Positions 36,035 to 46,405 of a DNA stretch of 64,000 nt are shown piece by piece. The notes beneath the pieces are model-generated. The model searched no databases, was not told where the DNA came from, and was given only the letters and a program-made list of their open reading frames with translations. Position numbers and translations under genes: made by a program. The stretch comes from Tetragonia tetragonoides. Taxonomy: Eukaryota; Streptophyta; Magnoliopsida; Caryophyllales; Aizoaceae. The first letter of the stretch is position 1. Each line of letters begins with the position of its first letter. Location: assembly GCA_038025085.1 (NCBI GenBank), contig CM076148.1, positions 36,477,691-36,541,690 of the forward strand. The letters are read 5' to 3'.

Positions 36035-37375
36035 AATCCTCCCTCGACCCAAATCACCAAATACTTCCACCTTGTCCGAGAAACGGACCTTCTTCTTGGC
36101 CTTGCTCCTCCCTACGCAATGACCCTCAACATAGCACAAGTTGTTCTCCGCCTTCTTTCCTTGCACAATCAAAGTAGCACCACGATACACTTTGCACCAC
36201 CTTCCCGTACCAATGTATCTACACCCTTGCGATGTCAACTCACCCAACGAAATCACGTTAACACGAGCATCGGGTACATACCTCACATTGTGGAAAGTTC
36301 TAGTCACACCACCATGGAGCTCAATTCGGATGCTACCCATCCCTTTCACCTTCAACTTACCACTCTCCATGTTGATGTCACCATACTCACCATCTTGGCA
36401 CAAAGTATCAAACATAGCATGGTTTCTACAAATGTGAACCGAAGCGCCGGAGTCCAACACCCAACTCTCTTGGCTTTCCTTCCCCTCATTGTTACTAGCC
36501 AAGAACAACTCCTTATTACCATCACAAGACATAATTACATTAGAGGAACCGCTATCATCATCAATTTTGGTCTTACCCATCTCCTCTTGCAGCTGCTTGA
36601 AACTCTTCAAATCATCTCTCATTTTTGGGCAACGACTCTGAATATGACCCTTCTCACCACAATAGTAACACTCCACGCTACTAAAGTCTCTCGCGCGCGA
36701 CTTCGACCTACTTCTCGGGCCACCACCTCTTCTCTCATGATTCCTCCCTCTTTCGGACACCTCCGCAGCTAGTACTCTATCTCCTCCATCACTAGGAGAT
36801 ACACCATCAACCTGCAACATCATCCGATCATTTTCTCTCAACACTGTCATTGCTTCATCTAGTGTAATCTCTGTCCTCCCTACAAGTAATGTCTGCACAA
36901 TTGGCCTGTAGGACTTAGGTAGTGAAGCCAACAATAACAATGCCTCCTCTTGATCGGAGATCTTCTCATCTGCATTTCTTAACTGACATACTAGCTGGTT
37001 AAAACTGTTAATGTGGTCCTGCAATGCTGTACCTTGCTCCATCTTTAGCTGGTACAACTCATATCTCAAACAAAGCTTGTTAGTCAGTGACTTTGATGCA
37101 TATACACTCTGGAGCTTATCCAACAACTTCTTTGGATCTGTCTCAGTCAAGTAATTATACTTGATCTCCGGAGCCATAGCTAATCTAATAGTACTGACAG
37201 CTTTCTTCTTCTTCGATGTCCATTGGGCATCGGTCACCCCACTAGGCTTTGTCTCATCTAAAGCCTCATCTAAATTTTGTTGAACCAACAAATCCTCAAC
37301 AGTACTCTTCCACACAGTAAAATTAATTTTACCATCAAACAAAGGGATTTCAAATTTGGGCACACTACCAGACAT
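36029..37375 (-). CDS. gag: Copia Gag with zinc knuckle and truncated protease, 448 aa
   Basis: Intact ORF from MSGSVPKFEIPLFDG. It has a UBN2-type Gag (FxVWKxxVEDLL..., LRYELYQLKMEQG, NSFNQLVCQLRN), the zinc knuckle CYYCGEKGHIQSRC, and then the aspartic protease signature WVLDSGASVHIC and GELTSQGC of the gag-pre-integrase region. It stops after KVRFSDKVEVFG, before any integrase. The last sense codon and the stop (TGT TGA) lie in the first six bases of the LTR, so the polypurine tract is translated. The intact frame suggests recent activity or selection. The ATG is chosen as the first in frame; the open frame upstream has no other ATG. Confidence 0.9.
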   Translation of the reverse strand: MSGSVPKFEIPLFDGKINFTVWKSTVEDLLVQQNLDEALDETKPSGVTDAQWTSKKKKAVSTIRLAMAPEIKYNYLTETDPKKLLDKLQSVYASKSLTNKLCLRYELYQLKMEQGTALQDHINSFNQLVCQLRNADEKISDQEEALLLLASLPKSYRPIVQTLLVGRTEITLDEAMTVLRENDRMMLQVDGVSPSDGGDRVLAAEVSERGRNHERRGGGPRSRSKSRARDFSSVECYYCGEKGHIQSRCPKMRDDLKSFKQLQEEMGKTKIDDDSGSSNVIMSCDGNKELFLASNNEGKESQESWVLDSGASVHICRNHAMFDTLCQDGEYGDINMESGKLKVKGMGSIRIELHGGVTRTFHNVRYVPDARVNVISLGELTSQGCRYIGTGRWCKVYRGATLIVQGKKAENNLCYVEGHCVGRSKAKKKVRFSDKVEVFGDLGRGRIC

Positions 37376-37460
37376 GTTACTTGCACAAAATAAATCTTCC
37401 TTCAACAAATACAGTAATTTTTCCCACCACCGATCCTACAACCAAAAGCTCTGATACCAC

Positions 37461-38216
37461 TGTTGGGGAAAACTACGGTATTTACCCACAATCACAACAA
37501 CAGATAATCGGAAAAATAAAGTGCAAGAACCCAAAATCAACACAAACAATTTTACGTGGAAAACCCCTCTCAATTAGGGGAAAAACCACGGTGCGGATCT
37601 CCACGCACTAAACAATAATCCACTATGATAATCAAGAGTACAATCGGCAACAATCACAAGATCAAGCAACAAATAAACAAACTATCTTTGGTATTAGTAC
37701 AAATTGACAAACTCTAACTCAATTTGGTACTCCCACAAAACCAAAGATACACCCACAAATACCTGCCGATGACCGATCCGAATACTCTAATTATCTTCAC
37801 CCGAACAAACCGAATCAACCGTAAACTGGAACAAACCTCTTTAGAGATATACTCAATTTCTCTCACACTTTGTTTGTCTCTCACTCACTTGGCTCTCCCT
37901 TCTTTCGTTTTGTTTGGGCTTCCTTTTACTGCCAAACTCAATCACTCGGCCATTTCAAAAACAAAGGGCTTGCCCCTTTTATATTCAATCATCAACAACT
38001 AAAGAAGACCAAAAGGCTAAGACCTTTTGTTTCCCAATCATCAACTAAAGAAAACCAAAAGGCTTCAGCCTTTTTGTTTTCCCAACTTTTTAACTTCTTT
38101 TTTTTTTTCTTTTTTTTTCTTTTTTTTTTTTTTGTTCTATTTTATTTTCTTTACAAAACTAAAATAAAATAAAACACAACTAAATATTATTTGGTATTTG
38201 GGGCGTTACCTCAACA
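37461..38216 (-). repeat. 5' LTR of the Copia-type element
   Basis: 756 bp. Matches the other LTR except A/G and T/C changes and poly-T length differences. The PBS follows it after one base. Confidence 0.95.
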
Positions 38217-38539
38217 AAATGAACTGTCACGTCATAAAATAACGGGAAAACTAACGGAAATGGGCACGATTAAATTTTAATACAAGTACAATGGTACCAC
38301 ACGGTTTTGGAAAAATATTTTGGATATCATGTGGAAAGCCAAAAGTAGAGGGGTAATATGTGGAATTTTCAAAGAAAACTAAAAAAAGTTACTTTGAGAG
38401 TAGTATTTCCATAAGAATTTGAATAGACATCCCTTGAACAAAAAAGAAAACAATATATCATGATGGGTTTCAGTCATTGATCATATATGATAATGAATAA
38501 TAAAATAAAAAGGAAATGTTGTACAAACTAATTAGTTTT

Positions 38540-39095
38540 TTTAAAGTCAAATTGCTTAGGAAAGACATGTATGATGTATCCATGCTCCCATGGTACACTA
38601 TATTAATCAAGTTTGAAAAACGTGTATTACAAAAATATTCGTAGAATCATATTGATTTCAATATCAAATTTAATTGTTTAAGAAAAGGCAAATGCCTATA
38701 CTCTAGTACTGTATAAATTTAATTAAAAGGAAATGTATCACCAACATGTTCATAGAATTGGGTTGATTTTATTGTCTAACTTTTTTTTAATATTTAAGGA
38801 AATACAGGCGCCCATGTTTCCATTGTGCAATGTATTAATCTAATTATAAATGACGTGTATCACCAAATTGTTCGTAGTATCATATTGGTTTCATTTTCTA
38901 AAATCAAATTTAAATGTTTTAGGGAAGGTAAATTCTCATTATACATTGTATAAATCTACTTAATAAACAAGGAAATGTATCACCAAAATATTTGTAGAAT
39001 TGCAATTATTTTATTCTCTTAAATCAAATTTATGTTTTTAAGAAAAGACAAAGAACTCACGCTCCCGTGGGACAAAGCATTAATCCATAAAAATT
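38540..39095 (+). repeat. Tandem promoter-derived repeats ahead of the peptide pseudogene
   Basis: About four imperfect units of roughly 120-135 bp, each with GAAATGTATCACCAA, a TTCGTAGAAT-type motif, ATTTTATTGTCTAA / TCAAATTTAA, and then AAGGAAAGGC...CATG-TCCCATGGTGCA. The same motifs occur once upstream of peptide gene 2 (44130-44240) and gene 1 (about 32790-32960), so this is an amplified promoter module. Confidence 0.7.
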
Positions 39096-39109
39096 ATTCA
39101 ATTCATAAA

Positions 39110-39494
39110 CTTGGAAACACATGCTACAAAAGTTACATGATTCAACGAATGTGATTGTTGCTTCATGTTCGTCCCCTTTTCACTTATATTATCTTAAATT
39201 TCGTGGTGTTTCATTTTCCTTGCTTATTTTCTTTTTTCCCCTGATTATTAGTTCACTATGCATGTTGATTCACATGAACAAACGAGGCACCAAGGAAATG
39301 TTACTAAATCAAATTTAATTGTTTTAGGGAAGGTAAATTCGCATTATACACCGACGAATGAGGCACCAAGGAAGTGTTACTACGACAGTGACTGTGATTA
39401 TTATTTAGATCATTGTGTGAAGGGAACTTATTATTGTAATCTGAATAGCTTTGTATCTAATTCTAGTACCAAGACTAATGCTGATCGCACTTGA
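39110..39494 (+). pseudogene. Decayed third cysteine-rich peptide gene
   Basis: The exon 1 remnant GTGATTGTTGCTTCATGTTCGTCCCC (39150 onwards, first 20 bases matching gene 1's ATTATTGCATCAAGTTTGTC) has lost its ATG and most of the signal peptide. The exon 2 remnant reads KCYYDSDCDYYLDHCV and then YYCNLNSFVSNSSTKTNAD before a stop. Several module 1 cysteines have become Tyr, and module 2 is lost after a position aligning with gene 2's SCSTDAD. Clearly homologous to genes 1 and 2 and non-functional. Confidence 0.8.
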
Positions 39495-39725
39495 TTTTCA
39501 TTGATTATTTGGAATAAAACAATCATCAATCACGTAATTTGCCTATTGTGAGTAACAAATGACAACTTTCAAGTTCAGGGAGTACTTACTTATTATGCTT
39601 TACTTTGTGGTCACATATATTACGATTGGTCGTAATCTTAAGTAAATCTACATGTGTATGGTGAAATTTAAATATTTAACGCTTTTGATGTTTGTCGAGT
39701 TGCATGTTAATAGAATAACTATCAC

Positions 39726-39937
39726 GGAGGATAAGGTGGGAGTACAAGTGGTAAGTGTCCCACTCTCACAACCCAATGGTTAGAGGTTCAAATCCTCATA
39801 TGTGTAGGGAGAATAAAACTTTCTCTAACTCCCTCCCCTACTTGAGTCTGTCAGCTCATCAAAGATGGGTTGACTTGTCCAATATATATGGTTTGCAGGT
39901 TATTGTATACGTTCTTGTAGCCAAAAAAAAAAAAAAG
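39726..39937 (+). mobile_element. tRNA-derived SINE, complete, 17-bp TSD
   Basis: A 212-bp insertion with 17-bp direct repeats (39709-39725 and 39938-39954, one mismatch) and a 14-base A tail. The head GTACAAGTGGTAAGTG is box A-like, and GGTTCAAATCC is box B. Different family from the SINE at 26.8 kb. Confidence 0.88.
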
Positions 39938-40321
39938 AATAGAATAACCATCACATGTTCTTGTTTTAAAGGCTATTCTTGGTCCGAATTGGGCTGAACT
40001 ACTTTCCAAGCTGAAATTGGTCAGGTGGGTTCAATTGATACTTGTAAGTTGTAACTTGTACAAACATGATGACTATCCATTGCAGTAGTAATTCTTTTTT
40101 CTTTAGGCCTTGAAGGCCCAAACCCAACAAAATAACCCTGATCCATGCACTTGTATACAACCTTAGCTCTTTTATTATTGTTACGAATATCATTCCTTAG
40201 CCTCAGATTGCTTACATCAACAGACAACAATAGCCACAAAATCTTCAATAGCCTCTCTTTCTATCCATATTTCACTTGAGACATACAACGATAACCATCC
40301 CATAAACAATACCAATATCTT

Positions 40322-40927
40322 TTGAATTCTGTGCTAAAGCAGAAAGAAAACAATGCTCAGGCATGGTATAGTCTCCACACCTCTTCATACGTCCTCCGTT
40401 CGTCTAGCCAACAACTTACACTGGCCGCGAAGCGTCACCATCTCGCTCAACTCCCCACCACTTCCTACACTATCTCGGACGGTGAGCTCGAGTCACGAGG
40501 CTTAACTCTCCACAGAACACCCCAGGGCCTTAACCTTAACCACCTGAACTCTGTCTTCGTGGCAGTTGGGTTTCCAAGGCGGGACCCAGATAAGATACGG
40601 GTCGCTCTTGAACATACTGATTCTCTGCTGTGGGTAGAGTACGTGAAGACGCAGAGACCGGTGGCGTTTGCTAGAGCTACAGGTGATGGGGTGTTCAATG
40701 CCATCATATGGGATGTGGTTGTGGATCCTAACTTCCAAGGGATAGGGCTAGGGAAGGCTGTCATGGAGAGGCTATTGGAGGAGCTGTTACAGAAGGGGAT
40801 TACTAATATTGCCCTGTATTCGGAGCCTCGGGTTCTTGGGTTTTATCGCCCGTTGGGGTTTGTGGCGGATCCTGATGGGATCCGAGGTATGGTGTACTCA
40901 AGGAAACAGAAGAAGAAGCAACAGTGA
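40322..40927 (+). CDS. GNAT-family N-acetyltransferase, probably plastid (GNAT1/GNAT3-like); start unresolved
   Basis: The GNAT domain is clear from ISDGELESRGL (40472) to the stop: LNSVFVAVGFPRRD, LLWVEYVKTQRPVAFARATGD, then IIWDVVVDPNFQGIGLGKAV with the acetyl-CoA P-loop Q-x-x-G-x-G, and RVLGFYRPLGFVADPDGI. This matches the plant plastid GNAT group that acetylates protein N-termini and lysines. The frame is open from 40295 but contains no ATG before the domain; 40322 is a TTG and not a credible start. An ATG at 40353 in another frame opens a 50-codon Ser/Arg/Thr-rich stretch resembling a transit peptide, so a 1-nt frame error or an upstream coding exon is likely. C-terminus RKQKKKQQ. About 150 aa of domain, normal for the family. 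Confidence 0.85.
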   Translation: MNSVLKQKENNAQAWYSLHTSSYVLRSSSQQLTLAAKRHHLAQLPTTSYTISDGELESRGLTLHRTPQGLNLNHLNSVFVAVGFPRRDPDKIRVALEHTDSLLWVEYVKTQRPVAFARATGDGVFNAIIWDVVVDPNFQGIGLGKAVMERLLEELLQKGITNIALYSEPRVLGFYRPLGFVADPDGIRGMVYSRKQKKKQQ

Positions 40928-40929
40928 GA

Positions 40930-43245
40930 GTATTAGATGTCAGAAAACTTGTATACAGGAAAACTTTCTCTGACATGTTCTGAAAATGATTCTTCTGTGG
41001 CTGGCTTCTACTAATATTGAAGGCATCCTGAAAAAAAGAAGAGAAAAGGATCGAACGTGAGGTACAGGACTCTCTACAGGTTTCACATTCTATACAAGCA
41101 ACTCTTTTCAGTTAATATCAAAATTTTGTATTCAATCAAATGGTTGTATAGATGGCTAAAGTTCTTACAGCTGGGAACATCAAATAGGAATGCATCATTG
41201 ACAAATTAATGCCATTTTGTAAAGGTGATTTTGAAGGGCGTTCAATAGGAGTGGAGTGGAAATGACAAGTTACTGGCAAAAGCAAACAGAGAACTGCATA
41301 TCTCAGTAGACTTCATGTTTAACATCTTTTCAAATGAGATAGCAGAAAGGATGTGAGCTTGTATATATGACACAATGCTGTTAAGAGAAACTCTGGACTT
41401 TATACTATAGCTCATCAAAATTGCTCATGGGAAATCCATGTCATATATTTTTACATGATTCTAAAGGTGCAAAGGTATAAATAGGATCATACAAACATTT
41501 GAGTTATACATCCTCTTGCAGCTTTTACACATTATACAACAGCACGAACTCCAGTATACTTGGTTGGAAGAACACGTGCGTCAGTTTACAGCCCAGTGGA
41601 ACGAGAGGAGAAAGCAAACATCCTGCGAGACATTAATAAATACCATCAAATGAACAAATCTAGAACTCGAGCTGCAGGGAAACGGGAAGTAAGACAACAT
41701 AAGTGAAGAGAAACAGAACACACGACCGATATCTAAGTAGCCTTTTCACCATCCTTATGCGGTTATGCCCCTTCCTTTTCTATATATGACAAAGTTACCT
41801 CACGCACATGCCTTGTGGTAAAGCAGTTTAGACAAGAAAGCCTGTAGCCAGCCATCTTTGGTGTCACAGAGCCAAACAATTCCAGCAACAGTGATTCTTC
41901 TTCGAGGCTCAAGTTATTGTCCACAGTTAGTATGGCTATTCAATGGCTGGCTAAATTTAAACCTGCTAGTGTATATAGAGCACTTCAGTCCCTATTACAT
42001 TATTATCCAAAAATACATGCCCACCACGGGAATAGTAATGAGGTGGAGAATGTGGTCATAGTACTTCAATATGTTTTCTACAGTTCTGTTGAAGCACTAA
42101 TAAAGAGGGCAAAGCAAATGTGCAGCTTATCATGAAAGGACTTGACTGCTGTAATACCCCCAAACCCCAATTCTCTCCCACATCGGCTATGTGACATGTG
42201 AGTCTCTTACAGCATCTTTGAACATTATGTCTGCTTTCTTCAGGTCTAAGTGTGTGTTGTTCTTTTCCATAGTCTTTGGGCCTAACTAGGTCATCAATTC
42301 CCAGAATGAGAAAGATTGTAATGCCCAAATCTTGCTCCCATCAGCTATGTGAACTTATTGTTGCCTCTTTTTAAGCATTCGGAAGTATATCCATGTCAAC
42401 AAGGGCTCTTCCTTTCTGACCTAAAACTGGCTGGGGGCTAGTCTCTCCTTGGGTCTTTGGTATTATGTACAGCTTCTGCAAGTTCATTGGTATCAACAGT
42501 GCTGACATAGGTACCCGTAGCCACGATTCATGGTAGTAAAATGGCCGAAGTCAAATCGTATGATGCTAATTATAAGTAACCTAGTTGGATCTTGGATTGT
42601 CAAACTCTATTAATTTCCACATTCCTCCCCCTGGCCCGTAAACACACAAGGATACACAAAAGAAACACAAAGGGTTACATGACTAACTTCATTGGACTGA
42701 AACGGATATCAAAGTCCCCCTTGGTTCTGAAAGGAGGTGTCTTTCAAAATTTTCCGAATTAATCTCAGCTAAGTCAAGTCCTTAAACTATTCCTGTCTTT
42801 ACATCCATCTGTGTAAGCAAGATTTAAATACTTGAATTTAGGCTCCAGCCTCCTGAAAGTGTCAATTAGCCTTGATTCTTCAAGTCCCCTTTGATATGCA
42901 ACAGACATAATCACCAACTTAACCACTACAGTTTCACACAAGCTATCATCCAGGCATTCAGCCAAAACCTCCACCCTCACGATTCAGGATTTCCTGATGA
43001 AAGTATAAAAATCGATCACAATGTCTGAGGAAACCAATTCAATTTCTCCTTCAAGTAGAGGAATAAAAGTCAAACTTCCGCAGCTGATGCAGACTTTGAA
43101 GGAAGGGAAGTGGCGGAGTACAACATTTTCCTTGTATGTAGTTGATGGGAGGGGAAAAAAGATACATCTTTAATATTTCTAGTACATAGTTGATAGTGCT
43201 GCTGCAATGAAGCTGTCAATGCAAATATTAAGATGGAAGTAGGTA
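40930..43245. other. Intergenic, no gene seen
   Basis: The first few hundred bp are the probable GNAT 3' UTR. The rest has no supported gene. Around 42150-42360 two CCCACATCGGCTATGTGA / CTCCCATCAGCTATGTGA blocks form an imperfect direct repeat resembling LTR or MITE sequence; not assigned. Confidence 0.4.
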
Positions 43246-43251
43246 CATAGG

Positions 43252-44003
43252 TCACGTGAAATAAGGACAACTGGGTGCACAAGCAAGAAAATGCGAAGAC
43301 AATCTGGATGATATGCGTATCCAAAGGTTCCCTTATGTAGCCCCATACATCCGCCCGACGACATTCTTGTTTTGTTTGGTTTGGTACTTCGGTTCAGTCT
43401 CCTTGGTGCATATTGGTTGTCAGGAAATTGCTCTACTCAATCCATACTCCATCCCAATTCTTTCAAACACAAGCAATCGGTATGCAGAACAGATATACTG
43501 CATATAGATCAAGTGCCCAATATTATTAAGATACTGGTCACTATAACCATACGCACAAATAACAGTACTAGAAGTACACGACATCCTAAAGGGTTGGATG
43601 CTGTGGATGCTGTCATTCGGATTATGGCTCTTGGAGTAGACAACACCATTGGTGCAACTATATATATTATATTGAAGTTTGTCTAGATGCCTCCCCAGTC
43701 CCCATATCTTCACTCTTGAATGATTGGTGATATTTGTGATTTTGTTCCCTATGACCTCTCCAGTCCTTCAAATCCCACTGTGTATTCAAACAAACAAATA
43801 GTGCATATGAAGGGGTTGAAAGAGACCAATCTGTGTTGCCATTTTTGCACCTTTGTTCATGCAAAGGAACCAACCGTTCCAGTAGTTTAATTAACAGGAT
43901 GATGCCCAATTTACAGCAACAAAAGCCCCCAGTTGATCTCTTATTTTCCACAACATTACTTAGTCAAAGATTAAAGCTTTAGATCACCGGTCTTACAATG
44001 AAA
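43252..44003. repeat. Segmental duplication, copy A
   Basis: About 750 bp matching 45369-46122 in the same orientation, beginning AATAAGGACAACTGGGTGCA and ending near CAAGCTTTAGATCAC (AAAGCTTTAGATCAC here). Non-coding as far as I can tell. Peptide gene 2 lies between the two copies. Confidence 0.85.
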
Positions 44004-44479
44004 TGGTTGTACACAAAATTTTGTACGAGTAAAAACTAAATCCATACAGATTTGAATCAGCATTTCTAGAAAAGAATATCAACATATCATAAAAGTGATC
44101 AATCATGATCAGAAATAATCTAATTAAATAAGAAATCTATCACCAAAAACAATATGGATTAGATATTATTGTCTAAATCAATTTTAACTGCTTAATTAAG
44201 GAAAGGCCAGTATTCATGCCCCCATGGTGCACAGTATTAGTCGTTTAAGATATCTGTTCCATAGTTTTGGAAATATATACAAGCAGCTAGAATAATAACA
44301 TGATGCAATGAATTTGAAAACAATATTCAATCATTGCAATTAAGCCACAATCCAAAAAGTATAAATCCGTACTTCTCATGCACGGTGTTACTACAATATA
44401 CATCTATACCCACTACTAGCCTCTTAATACAAAGTCACATCCTCAAAACTGAGGCACAACCAATATTAAGTGTCAAAAA

Positions 44480-44927
44480 ATGGAGAGAGCCTCATTCAGA
44501 GTTGTTTTTATTCTCATTATGGTGATTATTGCAACAAGTTTTTTCCTTTTCACCTATCTTTTCAATTTTGTGGTCTTTGTTCTCTTCCCCTCTTTTTAAT
44601 TAGATTATTAGGTTCATAATGTATGTAGCTTTACATGATTAGTTTTTAGTTGCTAATCCCTTCTCTTTGTACTATATGACTATAGGTTCACCATGGATGG
44701 TCACATCAACAGCCGATAATGCAGAAAGAAATTGTCACTTCAACAGTGATTGTGGCTACTGTTTAGGTCATTGTGTGCATAACAAATGTGTTTGTAATCC
44801 GATTAGCTTTGCAATTGGTTCTTGCAGCACTGATGCTGACTGTTTTAGTATATGCATTGCATTAGGAGGTATTTGTGTCAACGACAAATGTGTGTGCTTG
44901 CCGAAAAAGATAGTGAAAGATAGTTGA
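44480..44927 (+). CDS. Secreted two-module cysteine-rich (defensin-like) peptide, gene 2, 99 aa
   Basis: Paralogue of the gene at 33089. Exons 44480-44537 and 44686-44927; the donor is CAACAA|GTTTTT, the acceptor ACTATAG|GTTCAC, with the same phase and same exon 1 length (58 nt) as gene 1. Signal peptide MERASFRVVFILIMVIIAT. Module 1 is C-x5-C-x2-C-x3-C-x4-C-x-C (identical spacing to gene 1); module 2 is C-x5-C-x3-C-x6-C-x4-C-x-C. The linker is longer than in gene 1, with a basic C-terminal tail (LPKKIVKDS). The intron is 148 bp against 569 bp in gene 1. The promoter shares the TATAAATCC/leader block with gene 1. Secretion and disulphide pairing are inferred; function unknown. Confidence 0.8.
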
Positions 44928-45368
44928 ATACAATAAACTTTGATGATCCTAACAAGCAATTGAAAATAAAAATTGGTTCGCGAGGAAAATTATTGGAATA
45001 AAACAGTCATCAGTTTTCTTGATTTTGAGTGATTTGTCTATTAAGGGTAATAAATGATACTTGTGAAGTTTAGTCCTATATCTGCTTTACAATTTTCATA
45101 TCCACATCCATTAAGATCATTGGTTGTAACCTTTCGCACATCTAAGTATGTAGGAAAAGATTCTCAACTTTTTGATGGTTTTCGAAATGCATGTTGAATA
45201 TGAACATATATCATAGGTTCTCAATGTTTAGGCTGTTTGATAAAGACCTTTTGATAGCTTTTTCGGGAGCTTTGATTTTTGTGGGAAAAGATAAGCTCTT
45301 AAAGCTTTGTTTGGATAAAAAAGGATTTAGGGGGAGGTTGAGCATTTTTTGTGGCCAAAAGTTCATCG

Positions 45369-46122
45369 TGGAAAATAAGGACAACTGGGTGCACAGGCAA
45401 GGAAATGCGAAGGCAATGTGGATAATATGCATATCCAAAGAGTTCCCTTATGTAGACTATACATCCACGGATTCACCTAAACAATATCCTTGTAATTTAG
45501 TTTGGTACTTTTCAGTCTCCTTCAAGCAAATTGGTTGTCAAGAAAATGTTCTACTCATTTCCATCCTCCATCCATTCCTATCAAACACAAGCATTCGGTA
45601 TTCAAAACAGATATACTGATCAAGTCCCCATAATCCCCATTACAAAGATACTTAGTCACCAAAACCTTATGCACAAAGACCAGCATTAGAAGTCCACGAT
45701 ATCAAAAAGGGGTGGATGCTGTCATTCAGACTATGGTTCTTGGACAAGACAACACACAACACCATAGGTGCAACTATATATATTTTTTAGAAGCATGTCT
45801 AGAACGCCTCCCCAGTCCCCATATGTTCACTCTTGAATAGATTGGTGATATTTGTGATTTTGTTCCATACAGGTCTCGCTCGTGCTTCATATCCCATTGT
45901 GTATTCAAACAAACTAATGGTGCATATGACGGGATTAAAAGAGACCAATCCATGTTGCCATTCTTGCACCTTTGTTCATGCAAAGGAACCAACAATTCCA
46001 GAAGTTCAATTAACAAGATGATGCCCAATTTACAGCAACAAAAGCCCCCAGTTGATCTCTTATTTTCCACAACATAACTTAATTAAAGTCTCAAGCTTTA
46101 GATCACTCCTACAATGGATTAA
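45369..46122. repeat. Segmental duplication, copy B
   Basis: Partner of 43252-44003. It lies directly downstream (in minus-strand sense) of the 38-aa microprotein gene and could include that gene's 3' UTR, which would make copy A a detached UTR duplicate. Confidence 0.85.
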
Positions 46123-46405
46123 AGACAAACCAATTGTTTTATATCATTATCACAATTCATAATCATTACCACAGTGCCTCTCATAAACAAAGGTCAATTG
46201 ATGAAAACCAAAAGAAACAAGCAATGTTATACATTTTAAAAGAAGATAATTGAATAGTGCCCCAAACTTTCCAATTACTCAAAATACCCATCACTTAATC
46301 AAAAATACCAATAAGCAGAAAATACCAAAAACATAAAAAGACAACTAATTTCTAACATGGGTAGTATTATTTTACCTGAAATTGATCTGGGCAAGACCAG
46401 AATTA

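Larger units (their letters stand above)
35277..38216 (-). mobile_element. Young non-autonomous Copia-type LTR element (TR-GAG-like)
   Basis: A complete 2940-bp insertion: near-identical LTRs at 35277-36034 and 37461-38216, TGTTG...CAACA ends, and a 5-bp target duplication AAATG (35272-35276, 38217-38221). Oriented on the minus strand. The PBS TGGTATCAGAGC (initiator-Met tRNA) lies at 37448-37459 and the polypurine tract GGGTCGAGGGAGGATT at 36035-36050. Only Gag and the start of protease are encoded; integrase, RT and RNase H are absent, so it must be moved in trans by a relative. The LTRs differ by two substitutions outside a variable poly-T tract. Sits between cysteine-rich peptide gene 1 and the pseudogene. 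Confidence 0.97.

Noticed and set aside
36119..36772. 217-codon plus-strand ORF within the LTR element
   Set aside because: Antisense shadow of Gag/protease; no similarity to anything, rich in Thr/Ser/His from reverse complement of charged codons.
35540..38172. Identical 92-codon ORFs in the two LTRs
   Set aside because: LTR sequence antisense to the element; the duplication is explained by the LTRs.
42150..42360. Cassandra-type or other LTR at the CCCACATCGG motif
   Set aside because: Only a short resemblance; no paired repeat, PBS or PPT, and no 5S-like segment could be shown.
43372..46070. Related ORFs (MENKRSTGGFCCCKLG and similar) as a small gene family
   Set aside because: They lie in a duplicated block, but frames outside the aligned core differ and no splice-supported start or conserved stop is seen; more likely non-coding.
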